A DNA stretch of 35,838 bases. It comes from Bacteroidia bacterium (lineage in GTDB: Bacteria > Bacteroidota > Bacteroidia > UKL13-3). Of the stretch, positions 18,019 to 26,245 are shown one piece after another; position 1 is the first letter of the stretch, and every line of letters starts with the position of its first letter. The notes beneath the pieces are model-generated. The model ran no database searches. It was not told the DNA's origin and worked only from the letters and a program-made list of their open reading frames with translations. A program made the position numbers and the translations under genes. The DNA lies in contig JAGPCK010000006.1 of NCBI GenBank assembly GCA_018058135.1, positions 1 through 35,838 of the forward strand, in the 5' to 3' direction.

Positions 18019-19644
18019 TTATTCTTTAATCAACTTACTGCGCTGAATCAGTTCACCTTTAGCGTTCGTAAGGGTAATGAAATAGATTCCGGCTGGCTGG
18101 TTCGTAAGGTTTATGCTGTTGGTGTTTTGTGCTTCTATCACCAACTTACCTGTTATATCCATGATGCTGATGTTGCAATTGTCGGACAGGGTAATATGAC
18201 TACGGGTAGGGTTGGGGTAAAAACTCACAGCCTTAGCAGTTGCACTTTCTTTTATTCCTACAGATACAGGATTGGCTTCTTTAAATAAACTATCAATTTC
18301 CAGTGTACTCAATGCTCTACTATAAATCCGAATATCATCCAAATCACCTTTATAGTAGTAATCTGTTCCCAACACGTTGGTAAAACCTGCAACTAAATTA
18401 GCTCCGGTAATGTTGAAATCTCCGGTGGTAAAAGAGGTGCTGCTGCTACCCACGAATTGACCGTCAATAAACAGAGAGGTGGAACCACTGAAAGTACTAA
18501 CAACTGTAACATTATGCCATAAAGCATCCATCGTATTTCCTGAAAACACTCTTACAGGACCTCCAACACCACCGGGTGATGGTTTGTAAAAGAATCCTAA
18601 CGTATTATCTGCGGTACCAAATTGCCCTACGTTGATGCAATATTGATCAAAGGAAGGACTGTCTTTGCGTTTATTTAGTAGGGGGGCAAATTGAGTGGTA
18701 TTAAACTTAGCCCAGACTGAGATAGTAAAATTATTGTTTCCCATACGGAAAGCAGGAGCATCTCCAAAATCTATTTTGTCATTGATGCCATCGAATGCGT
18801 ATGCTTTATTTGTGTTTCCAAACCGGTCTGTGGTAAGTGATGCACCAGTTACTGTTCCATTATTGCTGCCTATTTCATCGTTGGCGTTACCAGCATTAAA
18901 GGAGTATTTGGCAACAAGTCCTGAATTCAAATCTACAACTGGGTTGGGCTCATTAAATAAACTAATAACCTCCGTTTCATTTAAAACCCTGTTGTATACC
19001 TTAATGTCGTCAACAGAGCCATTCAAATTTCCCGGGTACGTGTTGTTACCAGATTGTCCGATATAAATTGAATCACTGGTGTAGTTGAGTGCAAAACCTT
19101 TGTAAATACTCCATTCTTTTTGTCCCCCTATGTACATTCTCATGGAGTCGTGGTCAATCGCTATAACATAATGTTGCCAGCCTGTAGGTGCTGCATTGGC
19201 TGAAAATCCTAAAGTGCTTTCTGTGGGACCATTTTGACTTACACTAAGGTATTTACTATTGGAGGTGTATACACTTAAACACAAAGTAGCGAAATATGCA
19301 TTGGTTGTGCTGTTAACAATGGAATAAATGTAATTGGTACCAACATTAGAAACGCAAAAGCTGTCAACTTTGACCCAAAGGGAAACAGTCATGTTAGCTG
19401 ATTTTAATACTGCAGCATTGGGTAAGGTAATGTTATCACCATTGATAAAATTGTAGGCCTTGTTGGCATTTCCGAATCTATCGGTAGTTAAATTAGCCCC
19501 GTTTACAGTACCGTGATTTGTTCCTACTTCATCATTGGCATTTCCGCTGTTGAATGAATATTTGGCAACAAGTCCGTTGGTTACCTGTCCATGTGCAATT
19601 CCTGTTATTAACACGGTTATTGCAATAAGTAATGTTTTTTTCAT
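18019..19644 (-). CDS. Double-LamG surface protein, T9SS type A
   Basis: 541 aa from the ATG at 19644, which gives a signal peptide MKKTLLIAITVLITGIAHGQ. The frame extends upstream to an ATG at 19680, but the -7 promoter box (19669-19676) lies inside that stretch, so the inner ATG is preferred. Two laminin-G-like jelly-roll domains (about residues 25-238 and 243-458) start almost identically: GLVAKYSFNSGNANDE and GLVAKYSFNAGNANDE, then TTDRFGN. Each ends with a GSVDDIKVYNRVL or GDLDDIRIYSRAL strand. The C-terminus (from ~475) is a type A T9SS sorting domain (SFYPNPTRSHITLS ... GIYFITLTNAKGELIQRSKLIKE). LamG domains usually bind glycans or proteins; the ligand is unknown. Single-gene unit with its own promoter and terminator. 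Confidence 0.9.
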   Translation of the reverse strand: MKKTLLIAITVLITGIAHGQVTNGLVAKYSFNSGNANDEVGTNHGTVNGANLTTDRFGNANKAYNFINGDNITLPNAAVLKSANMTVSLWVKVDSFCVSNVGTNYIYSIVNSTTNAYFATLCLSVYTSNSKYLSVSQNGPTESTLGFSANAAPTGWQHYVIAIDHDSMRMYIGGQKEWSIYKGFALNYTSDSIYIGQSGNNTYPGNLNGSVDDIKVYNRVLNETEVISLFNEPNPVVDLNSGLVAKYSFNAGNANDEIGSNNGTVTGASLTTDRFGNTNKAYAFDGINDKIDFGDAPAFRMGNNNFTISVWAKFNTTQFAPLLNKRKDSPSFDQYCINVGQFGTADNTLGFFYKPSPGGVGGPVRVFSGNTMDALWHNVTVVSTFSGSTSLFIDGQFVGSSSTSFTTGDFNITGANLVAGFTNVLGTDYYYKGDLDDIRIYSRALSTLEIDSLFKEANPVSVGIKESATAKAVSFYPNPTRSHITLSDNCNISIMDITGKLVIEAQNTNSINLTNQPAGIYFITLTNAKGELIQRSKLIKE

Positions 19645-19668
19645 ACCTGATTTTTTAATTTGTTGATT

Positions 19669-19700
19669 CAAACCTACCATTTAGTGGTTGTGGTAACTAA
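19669..19700 (-). promoter_or_regulatory. Promoter of the LamG cargo gene
   Basis: Minus strand: TTAG (19700-19697), 20-nt spacer, TAGGTTTG (19676-19669). The -7 box is perfect and the -33 box is one base off TTTG. It lies 24 nt before the chosen ATG. Confidence 0.7.
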
Positions 19701-19743
19701 GGGCGACCCACTACCTGTTCATTTGGATACATTCCCTGTAATA

Positions 19744-19777
19744 AATAAGGCCGCTCTCTTTCGGAAGCGGCCTTATT
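19744..19777 (-). terminator. Terminator of the beta-helix cargo gene
   Basis: Perfect 12-bp stem AATAAGGCCGCT / AGCGGCCTTATT with a 10-nt loop, 17 nt after the stop of the gene ending at 19795. On the minus strand it is followed by TATTAC. Confidence 0.85.
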
Positions 19778-19794
19778 AGGGTCTGTAAATTACT

Positions 19795-21918
19795 TTACTG
19801 AAGTACTATTTTGCTTACGGCTTTTTTATTTGTTTCACATATGAAGTAAATACCTTTAGGTAAATGTTGCAGATTTAATATGGATTTATCAGTTACAGCT
19901 TCACTTATCAATACTTTGCCCAGCAAGTTCATAATAACGATAGTGGAGGGTTCAGAGACTTCTACCGTTAGCAAACCTTTGGTTGGGTTTGGATAAAATG
20001 TCACACCGGTTAACAGGTTAAATTCTTCCAAACCCACAAAACCAACAGAATAATCTGCTGATGTATTATTACAAGAGATGCTGTTGGCTGATTTAGATAC
20101 ACTAACGCTATATGTACCATTAGAAACAGGAGTATGGGTTGCAGAATTAGCCCCGGTGATATTATTTCCGTTAAGTTTCCATTGGTAAGAATCAAACGGG
20201 CCGCCAGTAACTTCCAATTGATTCCCAATTCGTACAATGTTAGGCTGAGGTTTATTATTTACAGTTAGATTTATGGTTTTTATCGAATCACAACCATAAA
20301 TATTGGTGAAATTGCCCGAATAAAATCCGGTTTGTTTGTAGTAAATGTTATTGAATTTGAAAGAATCCCCTTCGCAAATAACAAATGATAGGGTGTCGTT
20401 GGTGTTCGGTTTTAAGGTAAGAGTTAAAGTTACAACTGAGTCACATCCTCCTGCATTATTCAGGGTGTCGCGATAAATACCCGGTGTTGTTAGATTTTGT
20501 CCCTTAAAACTATAAGAGCTACCTGGACAAATTGATGCACTTACAGCTGCCGAAGAAGGCCCGCTCAGTGTACCAAAGAACTCATATGCTCCCAAATCAA
20601 CAGTGCCGTGCTGGATACGTGTATTATCTTCCACATCTTTGGATGAATTACTTGCACTAAAGCTTCCTCCCGATCCATCAGGAATCATATCGTTACCGGC
20701 ATTAATGGCTTTTGAACAAGGAGATAATCGGAAATTGTTTCCAGCTGCATTTACAAATTCAGGGTCGCTCAAGGTATTTAATAAAATTGAAGGAGTGGAG
20801 AGGAAAGAATCAGCAACTTCTGCCATGTTGTATACAATATAAGAGTTTGCACTAAAGTTTCTAGCACCTGCGCGTCTGTTAAAAGCTTTTGCAGGAGCAT
20901 TACCCCAGAAAATATTATTTGTGGCTATCATTTGAGAGAAATTGGAAGGACTTATTCCCTGTGTTCCTTCAGCACATACCACCCCACCATTGTTTCCCTG
21001 AGTATTGTAAGCAAACGTATTCCAATTTATTTTGTAATTAAAAGACGATCCTGAAGAAGTATTGTTACGGCAAACTGCTCCTAATATTGCACCATCATTG
21101 TTCAACGAAATATTTCTATACACTGCATTTGAATAAAAACTCCAAGCATATCCTGTAGTGCCGTTAGTTCCTGGAGTATGTAAACCCATCACAGCCCATT
21201 CATCAGCTACATTGTTATAGAATTTATTTTGTTGAATAACTAAATTGACTGCCCCATTATCTACATAAAACAAGTAGGTTCCAATAGCAGCACTTGAAAC
21301 AGCTGTATTGTTCCGAAATACACAGTTTTTTACCGAAATAGTGTGACTGGAACTACCATTTGCATTTCTACTGTAATGAATGCCGGCACCCCACTTACCA
21401 TTACCATCAGATCCACTATTCGCATTGCCATCTTGTATAGTGAATCCATCAATTATTACAGTTCCGGGTACCAATCCATTGAGACTAATACGAATAACAT
21501 TGTAAGCATTGTCTTGTCTGTTGGCGTCATCTTTTCTTACGGATGAAGAAAATGTGGGGTCATTTTTACTGATATCTCCGCTTAAAATAGTGTGATAAAC
21601 AGATGGTGCCCTATTACCAATAGTAGGGTTTCCGGTGTTTGGGAAACCACCATACACAGTAAGCGATTTGTTAGTTATTTCAAAAGCAGTGTTTCTGCCT
21701 TGAGCAGAAGTAAGATAAAATGTATCTGCAGCTACCCATACTTGAGCACCTGATGCAGCATTGGTCAAAGCTGTACGTAAATCAGTGTAAGCATTAGTCC
21801 AGCTGGTTCCATTGTTGCTTCCTGTTGCTGTTTTTTTAACATAAACAACGTTTTGTCCATACCCTGCTAAACCAAGCAGAATAAGACCTGAAATCAATAA
21901 GTACTTTTTCGTTTTCAT
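19795..21918 (-). CDS. Right-handed beta-helix surface protein (choice-of-anchor Q type), T9SS type A
   Basis: 707 aa. Signal peptide 1-22 ending AGYGQ. The mature N-terminus, VVYVKKTATGSNNGTSWTNAYTDL, with the following AALxxA-like stretch, GAQVWVAADTFYLT and the Asn-rich repeats, is typical of a parallel beta-helix of the choice-of-anchor Q kind, reaching about residue 445 (VDLGAYEFFG). Two short Cys-containing repeats follow (SICPGSSYSF...GCDSVVTLTLT and FVICEGDSFKF...GCDSIKTINLT), then an Ig-like segment. The C-terminus is a type A T9SS sorting domain (VTFYPNPTKGLLTVEV ... KGIYFICETNKKAVSKIVLQ). Such helices often bind or cleave polysaccharide, but I see no catalytic residue set, so adhesin versus lyase is open. 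Confidence 0.88.
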   Translation of the reverse strand: MKTKKYLLISGLILLGLAGYGQNVVYVKKTATGSNNGTSWTNAYTDLRTALTNAASGAQVWVAADTFYLTSAQGRNTAFEITNKSLTVYGGFPNTGNPTIGNRAPSVYHTILSGDISKNDPTFSSSVRKDDANRQDNAYNVIRISLNGLVPGTVIIDGFTIQDGNANSGSDGNGKWGAGIHYSRNANGSSSHTISVKNCVFRNNTAVSSAAIGTYLFYVDNGAVNLVIQQNKFYNNVADEWAVMGLHTPGTNGTTGYAWSFYSNAVYRNISLNNDGAILGAVCRNNTSSGSSFNYKINWNTFAYNTQGNNGGVVCAEGTQGISPSNFSQMIATNNIFWGNAPAKAFNRRAGARNFSANSYIVYNMAEVADSFLSTPSILLNTLSDPEFVNAAGNNFRLSPCSKAINAGNDMIPDGSGGSFSASNSSKDVEDNTRIQHGTVDLGAYEFFGTLSGPSSAAVSASICPGSSYSFKGQNLTTPGIYRDTLNNAGGCDSVVTLTLTLKPNTNDTLSFVICEGDSFKFNNIYYKQTGFYSGNFTNIYGCDSIKTINLTVNNKPQPNIVRIGNQLEVTGGPFDSYQWKLNGNNITGANSATHTPVSNGTYSVSVSKSANSISCNNTSADYSVGFVGLEEFNLLTGVTFYPNPTKGLLTVEVSEPSTIVIMNLLGKVLISEAVTDKSILNLQHLPKGIYFICETNKKAVSKIVLQ

Positions 21919-21940
21919 ATGTGTTGATTAATTACAGATA

Positions 21941-21973
21941 CAAAACTATTTGCTGAAACAATCAGGAACTAAA
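21941..21973 (-). promoter_or_regulatory. Promoter of the beta-helix cargo gene
   Basis: Minus strand: TTTAG (21973-21969), 20-nt spacer, TAGTTTTG (21948-21941). The -7 box is perfect and lies 22 nt before the ATG. Confidence 0.7.
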
Positions 21974-22023
21974 GCCAACCCATATCCTGTGCAATCGGAT
22001 TCACTTGCCGGGTATGACAGGTT

Positions 22024-22056
22024 AAAAAAAAAGCCCTGTTTCTATTAAAACAGGGC
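22024..22056 (-). terminator. Terminator of the LytTR regulator gene
   Basis: Nine-bp stem GCCCTGTTT / AAACAGGGC with a 6-nt loop, followed on the minus strand by nine T. Lies 23 nt past the stop of the gene ending at 22079. Confidence 0.9.
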
Positions 22057-22078
22057 CGTTAGTGAAGTATGGTGAAAT

Positions 22079-22849
22079 TTAACCTACAGTAAGTTTATTG
22101 TCTTTCAGTTGTTGTTCAAAATCTGATTTGCGCTCGCGGGCCACATGAACAGAAGAACCATTTTCAAGTATCAACGTACTGTCGCCCCGACTATATTTTT
22201 TGATAAAGTTGATGTTAACAATATACGATTTGTGTGAGCGAAAAAAGTTAACTCTCCCGGCTAATACCTCTTCAAAGAATTTAATTTTTTTACTTACCAA
22301 CAAAGGCGAACCTGTTTTGAAATGTACGTTGGTATAGGAGCCGTCTGCTTCCATATACATTATATCATTTACTTCCACAAATAATAATCCATCCATAACA
22401 GGTAAGGCAATTTTGCTGAACTGGTCATTGTGAAAAGCATCTTTCAGCAAATCGAGCCGCTGTTGCATGTTTTGTTTACTCAGCTTGTGCCTGGCTTTTT
22501 CAACGGCTGCTTTTAGTTTATCAATATCAACAGGCTTTAAAAGGTAATCAACTGCTGAAACTTCAAAAGCTTTGAGCGTATACTCATGGTAAGCGGTTAC
22601 AAATATAATTTCGAAGTCAACATCTCTGAAGAAATTGAGTAATTCAAAACCGTTGTACTCCGGCATTTCAATATCAAGAAAAACCAACTGAGGACGGTGT
22701 TGGTTGATAGCAATAACTCCCGCAGGCACACTGGCTGCAGCAGAAATCAGTTCAACATCCGGGCAAAACTGTTTGATAAAACTGCTCAGGGTGTTCCGAG
22801 CACGTTCCTCATCGTCAATTATTATGGCTTTGATAGTAGAAGTAGTCAT
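22079..22849 (-). CDS. LytTR-family response regulator (orphan)
   Basis: 256 aa. Receiver domain (1-120) with acidic pair Asp12-Asp13 (IIDDEERAR), phosphoacceptor Asp59 (VFLDIEMPEYNGFELL), Thr85 and Lys105 (YLLKPVD). The C-terminal LytTR DNA-binding domain (about 150-250) includes VNDIMYMEADGSYTNVHF, FFRSHKSYIVNINFIKKY and the basic end. In Bacteroidota such regulators are usually beside a LytS/YehU-type histidine kinase; none is adjacent here, so the sensor is probably elsewhere. It has its own promoter and terminator. Target genes cannot be read from this window. Confidence 0.93.
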   Translation of the reverse strand: MTTSTIKAIIIDDEERARNTLSSFIKQFCPDVELISAAASVPAGVIAINQHRPQLVFLDIEMPEYNGFELLNFFRDVDFEIIFVTAYHEYTLKAFEVSAVDYLLKPVDIDKLKAAVEKARHKLSKQNMQQRLDLLKDAFHNDQFSKIALPVMDGLLFVEVNDIMYMEADGSYTNVHFKTGSPLLVSKKIKFFEEVLAGRVNFFRSHKSYIVNINFIKKYSRGDSTLILENGSSVHVARERKSDFEQQLKDNKLTVG

Positions 22850-22857
22850 GTATTAAA

Positions 22858-22865
22858 CAAAGATA
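22858..22865 (-). promoter_or_regulatory. -7 box of the LytTR regulator gene
   Basis: Perfect TATCTTTG on the minus strand, ending only 8 nt before the ATG, so the transcript would be almost leaderless. No good TTTG was found 19-20 nt upstream, which might mean an activator is required. Confidence 0.5.
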
Positions 22866-22951
22866 CCTTGAACAGATATCCGTGTTATGGTCAATTCATA
22901 TTCGGTCACATTGAATTCATCAATACCAGATTACTTCTACCTAATAGCAGC

Positions 22952-23605
22952 TTATTGTACAATGTAGCCGTATTCTTTTTTAATCTGTGATTTAGTTTTG
23001 TTTAACACTTTCACCGTCATGGGTATATTAGTAAGCGGACGGTTATTGCCTGACGAACGAGGTTGCATTACTATTGAATCTGCCACTTCAATGCCTTTCA
23101 TCACAATGCCGAAAACTGTATAGTTACCGTTTAATTGTTGAGTGCCATTCTCATCAACAGCAATGTAAAACTGAGAACCACTGGAAGCTTTAAGCGGATT
23201 TACACTATCACCCATACGAGCTGCAGCAACTGCGCCTCTTACATGTTTAAGTGTGTCTACAAATTCAGCAGGTATGGTATAACCGGGGCCACCTTGCCCG
23301 TCATTATTCGGGTCGCTGTCTTTTGAATTGGGATCGCCTCCCTGAATCATAAAGTTAGGTATTACGCGGTGAAAGGTAGTGCCGTTATAAAAACCACTAT
23401 CAGCCAACTTCAGGAAATTGTCGCGATGCATGGGTGTTTGCTTGTACAACCAAATGTACATTTTACCGAAGGATGTAGTTACTTCAATTATTTTCTCTTT
23501 TGCCTCCGGAGCTGGACTAACCGTGTTTTCATCTTTGTCTTTACTTGAACAGGCTAATAAAACAACCAGTGCGAGGATGGGAATCCAAAATGCTTTTTTA
23601 ATCAT
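22952..23605 (-). CDS. Lipoprotein cyclophilin-type peptidyl-prolyl isomerase
   Basis: 217 aa. Lipoprotein signal peptide with lipobox LLAC at Cys19, then a charged linker (SSKDKDEN...). The cyclophilin domain starts near residue 40 (IEVTTSFGKMYIWLYKQTPMHRDNFLKLADSGFYNGTTFHRVIPNFMIQGGDP), with the catalytic FHRVI Arg and MIQGGDP. GSQFYIAVDE and NGNYTVFGIVMKG follow. It should catalyse proline isomerisation of envelope proteins, anchored in the inner or outer membrane. ATG at 23605 overlaps the stop of the upstream epimerase gene by 4 nt (ATGA), so the two are co-translated. The acidic residues after the Cys are a weak match to surface-export signals. Confidence 0.93.
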   Translation of the reverse strand: MIKKAFWIPILALVVLLACSSKDKDENTVSPAPEAKEKIIEVTTSFGKMYIWLYKQTPMHRDNFLKLADSGFYNGTTFHRVIPNFMIQGGDPNSKDSDPNNDGQGGPGYTIPAEFVDTLKHVRGAVAAARMGDSVNPLKASSGSQFYIAVDENGTQQLNGNYTVFGIVMKGIEVADSIVMQPRSSGNNRPLTNIPMTVKVLNKTKSQIKKEYGYIVQ

Positions 23606-24609
23606 GTTATAAATGGTTTTGTTAATGTTAATACTCCGTTTTGCTCGCTAAGGTAATTGAACTCTTCATTTTTTACAATCATGTAACCGTCTAAATCGGC
23701 AAAATCTACACCTGCACACAAATGCCAGGCACTCGCTATGCCCAAAGAACTTTCAATCATGCAGCCTATCATTGTTTTTAATCCGGCATTACGGGCATTA
23801 CTTAAAATTTCTACCCCTTTTTTGTAACCGCCTGCTTTCATCAACTTCATATTTACCCCGTGAAATTGCTCTGATATACTTCGCATGTCGGTAGAGTCGG
23901 TAACCGATTCATCTGCCATAAGCAAAAACGGACTACGGGCCTTGGCATATTTATAATCCGCTGTACAATAGCTGGGCATAGGTTGTTCTACAAATGAAAT
24001 GCGCAGGTGACGCACTTTTTCAAGAAACTGTAAGAGCTCATCTGCATTTTCAAAAGCTTCATTAGGGTCTAAGTAAATGTTACCTTGAAAGTGTTTTGAT
24101 AGCTCTTGTAAAGAATCGAATCCACTGTCTTTATTGACCTTTATTTTAAGAGAATCGAACCGACTTAAATTATTTAGTGATAAAAATTCTCCAATTTGTT
24201 TAGGCTCCATTATTGGAATGGAATAACAGGTTTTTACTTGAGCAGGTAAAGTAATGCCCAAAATATCTGTAAGCTTTTTACCGGTACTCAAACATAAAAA
24301 ATGCACAAAGGCTGATTCAATACCAAACCTGAGCGAATGGGGGAGTGGCAGGGCGTCTAAAAACTCATTTAAAGTATCAAGTGAAGTGAAGTTTTTGCCG
24401 CTTATCAATTGACTGAATTCCTTGAAAAAACGTTCAATAATCTCGGGTGTTTCACCATAACGGATGTTAGGTGCCACCTCACCAAATACTTGATTGCCAA
24501 TATTGTTAGTGATGGTAACCAGATAGTTCTGTTTATATTCAGAACTGTTGCGGGATATGGCCCAGGTATATTTCAACTCAAGCCGAATGGGAGTAAGTGA
24601 CCACTGCAT
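23602..24609 (-). CDS. Dipeptide (L-Ala-D/L-Glu type) epimerase, enolase superfamily
   Basis: 335 aa from the ATG at 24609; a TTG eight codons upstream (24633) is a less likely start. Muconate-lactonising subgroup of the enolase superfamily. Catalytic KxK Lys155-Lys157 (LKIKVNK), metal ligands Asp181 (YLDPNEA), Glu208 (FVEQPMP) and Asp233 (MADESV), and second base Lys258 (MKLMKAGG). The DLD pair near the end (305-307, ADLDGY) matches the substrate-binding DxD of L-Ala-D/L-Glu epimerases, favouring that activity (recycling of murein dipeptides) over o-succinylbenzoate synthase. The preferred dipeptide may differ. First gene of a two-gene unit with the cyclophilin. Confidence 0.87.
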   Translation of the reverse strand: MQWSLTPIRLELKYTWAISRNSSEYKQNYLVTITNNIGNQVFGEVAPNIRYGETPEIIERFFKEFSQLISGKNFTSLDTLNEFLDALPLPHSLRFGIESAFVHFLCLSTGKKLTDILGITLPAQVKTCYSIPIMEPKQIGEFLSLNNLSRFDSLKIKVNKDSGFDSLQELSKHFQGNIYLDPNEAFENADELLQFLEKVRHLRISFVEQPMPSYCTADYKYAKARSPFLLMADESVTDSTDMRSISEQFHGVNMKLMKAGGYKKGVEILSNARNAGLKTMIGCMIESSLGIASAWHLCAGVDFADLDGYMIVKNEEFNYLSEQNGVLTLTKPFIT

Positions 24610-24641
24610 AAGGTGTTTTGTAAGGTGCAGCAAATTTGTAC

Positions 24642-24671
24642 TTTATTTTGAGAATTGAAACAGTATATTTG
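24642..24671 (+). promoter_or_regulatory. Promoter of the hemerythrin gene
   Basis: Perfect -7 box TATATTTG at 24664-24671, 10 nt before the ATG. The nearest -33-like element is TTTA at 24642-24645 with an 18-nt spacer. It lies in the 72-bp region shared with the divergent epimerase gene. Confidence 0.55.
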
Positions 24672-24681
24672 CTAATCAATT

Positions 24682-25425
24682 ATGTCTGATCATAAAAAAG
24701 TAGTTAGTCAGTTGTTGGAAGAGGATTACCGCTATGCAGCTGTTTTGCATCAGTTTGGTATTGACTTTTTCGACTACCTTAACCACACTTTAGCCGAAGC
24801 TTGCCGCATTTCTAAAGTTGAACCGGTTCGTATTCAGGACCAGTTGGAAGAAAATAGTCTTTGGGCTGCTGAGTTAAGTAAAGACTACCGTTACTATGCA
24901 CCGGGGCGCCTGGTTACTCACCTGCAAAAAAGTCATCACAATTATGCGCAGGTTATGCTACCTATCATTCAGCACCACATTGAACGCAGCGCTCAGCAAT
25001 TGGGTAAAGAATACCCGCACCTGCATTTGCTCAACAATATTTTTGATTCTTTCAGAAAAGATTTTCTGGCCCATATACACTACGAGAACACTGTTGTATT
25101 TCCCTACATCAAAAAACTGGAAAGAAACAGTATGAGCTTCAGCAATAACTTTCTGCTGGAAGTAAAGAGTTTCTCCTTAGATCACTTCATTATGAAACAC
25201 GCACATGATGATGATGATATGCTGGTGCTGCGCAAACTCACTCATAATTTCAAGAGTGATTCAAGTGATCATATAGCCTATCGCATTCTTATGAGAGAAC
25301 TACACGATTTTGAACAGGATTTACAGGTACACAGCTTAGTTGAAGAGCAAGTATTACTTCCCAAAGTTCAAAAATTAGAAAAAGCACTAATGAACAAAGT
25401 AAAAGAATTACTCAAGTCCAATTGA
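24682..25425 (+). CDS. RIC/ScdA-like hemerythrin-domain protein without the N-terminal Cys pair
   Basis: 247 aa, cytoplasmic. The N-terminal ~60 residues resemble the ScdA_N domain of YtfE/ScdA iron-sulfur repair proteins (RYAAVLHQFGIDFF...NHTLAEAC). The usual Cys-Cys after GIDF is replaced by Phe30-Asp31. A hemerythrin HHE four-helix domain follows, with iron-ligand candidates His80, His85/86, the HIHYENTVVFPYI motif (131-143, with Glu135) and a second HSLVEEQVLLPKV motif near the end. A di-iron centre sensing or repairing oxidative or nitrosative damage is the family role. With the Cys pair gone, the N-terminal function (likely release or redox handling) may be altered. Own promoter; followed by a strong terminator. 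Confidence 0.85.
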   Translation: MSDHKKVVSQLLEEDYRYAAVLHQFGIDFFDYLNHTLAEACRISKVEPVRIQDQLEENSLWAAELSKDYRYYAPGRLVTHLQKSHHNYAQVMLPIIQHHIERSAQQLGKEYPHLHLLNNIFDSFRKDFLAHIHYENTVVFPYIKKLERNSMSFSNNFLLEVKSFSLDHFIMKHAHDDDDMLVLRKLTHNFKSDSSDHIAYRILMRELHDFEQDLQVHSLVEEQVLLPKVQKLEKALMNKVKELLKSN

Positions 25426-25445
25426 TTTTAGCTATTTGTTTTACA

Positions 25446-25475
25446 TAAAAAAATCCCGCTTTTGGCGGGATTTTT
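25446..25475. terminator. Bidirectional terminator between convergent genes
   Basis: AAAATCCCGC-ttttg-GCGGGATTTT hairpin with A- and T-tracts on both sides, 20-25 nt from the ends of the hemerythrin gene and the DUF6580-like gene. Confidence 0.9.
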
Positions 25476-25495
25476 CTTTATACCGAAATTTGTTA

Positions 25496-26029
25496 TTAAA
25501 GTTTAATAGGCTGTAATCGGCTGCGCTGAATAAAGTAATAACTACCGAATAAAGTTATAGAGTAACAAAGGTCACCCAGCAACGACCATTTGTAGAAAGG
25601 AATAGCGTTGGTATAACTAAGCACTAAACCCGATGCATTCATTGGGTAAAGTAAACCGGAATACCAATATGCAAAGTTGGTAATGAGGAAAAACACGAGA
25701 GATGATGCTACCGCACCGGTTAATACACTACTCACAGTAACTTTTTTACCTATATACATGCCAATAAATGAACTTATTATCATACTCAGATAAACAGTTG
25801 CAAACTGCCCTGAAGTAAGGTATTCCATATACAGCGCATCCTGACTACCCATAATTAAATCGCCAATCAATAAACTGATTAACGGAATAAAAATCCCCAA
25901 TGAACGTCCAAGGAAAGCACCGCTGAACAGAGCAATAGCTGCAACAGGAGAGAAGTTATCAGGGTGAGGCAACAATCTGCTGAATGCTGCAATAAGTACA
26001 ATAGCAATTATAATATGTGTGCGTTTCAT
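25496..26029 (-). CDS. DUF6580-like polytopic membrane protein
   Basis: 177 aa. Five to six hydrophobic segments (about 5-20, 30-55, 75-95, 100-125, 145-165). The opening, IIAIVLIAAFSRLLPHPDNFSPVAAIALFSGAFLG, is the recognisable start of the DUF6580 family, described as putative transporters and resembling the substrate-binding subunits of ECF-type vitamin transporters. No ECF ATPase or cobalamin riboswitch was found next to it. ATG at 26029. Substrate is unknown. Confidence 0.82.
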   Translation of the reverse strand: MKRTHIIIAIVLIAAFSRLLPHPDNFSPVAAIALFSGAFLGRSLGIFIPLISLLIGDLIMGSQDALYMEYLTSGQFATVYLSMIISSFIGMYIGKKVTVSSVLTGAVASSLVFFLITNFAYWYSGLLYPMNASGLVLSYTNAIPFYKWSLLGDLCYSITLFGSYYFIQRSRLQPIKL

Positions 26030-26049
26030 GTGTAATAATTAGTTACCTG

Positions 26050-26057
26050 CGAAAGTA
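26050..26057 (-). promoter_or_regulatory. -7 box of the DUF6580-like gene
   Basis: TACTTTCG on the minus strand, one base off TAnnTTTG, with a TTG about 20 nt upstream (26080-26078). It is 20 nt before the ATG. Confidence 0.4.
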
Positions 26058-26190
26058 ATGGAGAACTTGCTAATGTGCAATACCGTTTACACACAATGTG
26101 CGGGTATTCCGTTTTTCGTCTGAATTTGAGTGATATTGGTCGGCACTTTTACTGCTTTAGCAAAAATGCCCTTTTAATACCGGGTTGTTT

Positions 26191-26222
26191 TTTGGTAAAC
26201 GGGGTGCAATGGTTTATTTTCG
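26191..26222 (+). promoter_or_regulatory. Promoter of the M16 protease gene
   Basis: TTTG (26191-26194), 20-nt spacer, TATTTTCG (26215-26222), followed after 23 nt by the ATG at 26246. It shows that upstream in-frame start codons, back to 26075, are not used. Confidence 0.65.
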
Positions 26223-26245
26223 TCCTTCAAAAATTCTACACATTT

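Noticed and set aside
25430-26080. Cobalamin or thiamine riboswitch near the DUF6580-like gene
   Set aside because: The region upstream of the gene is only about 45 bp to the next transcription unit and shows none of the conserved riboswitch boxes.
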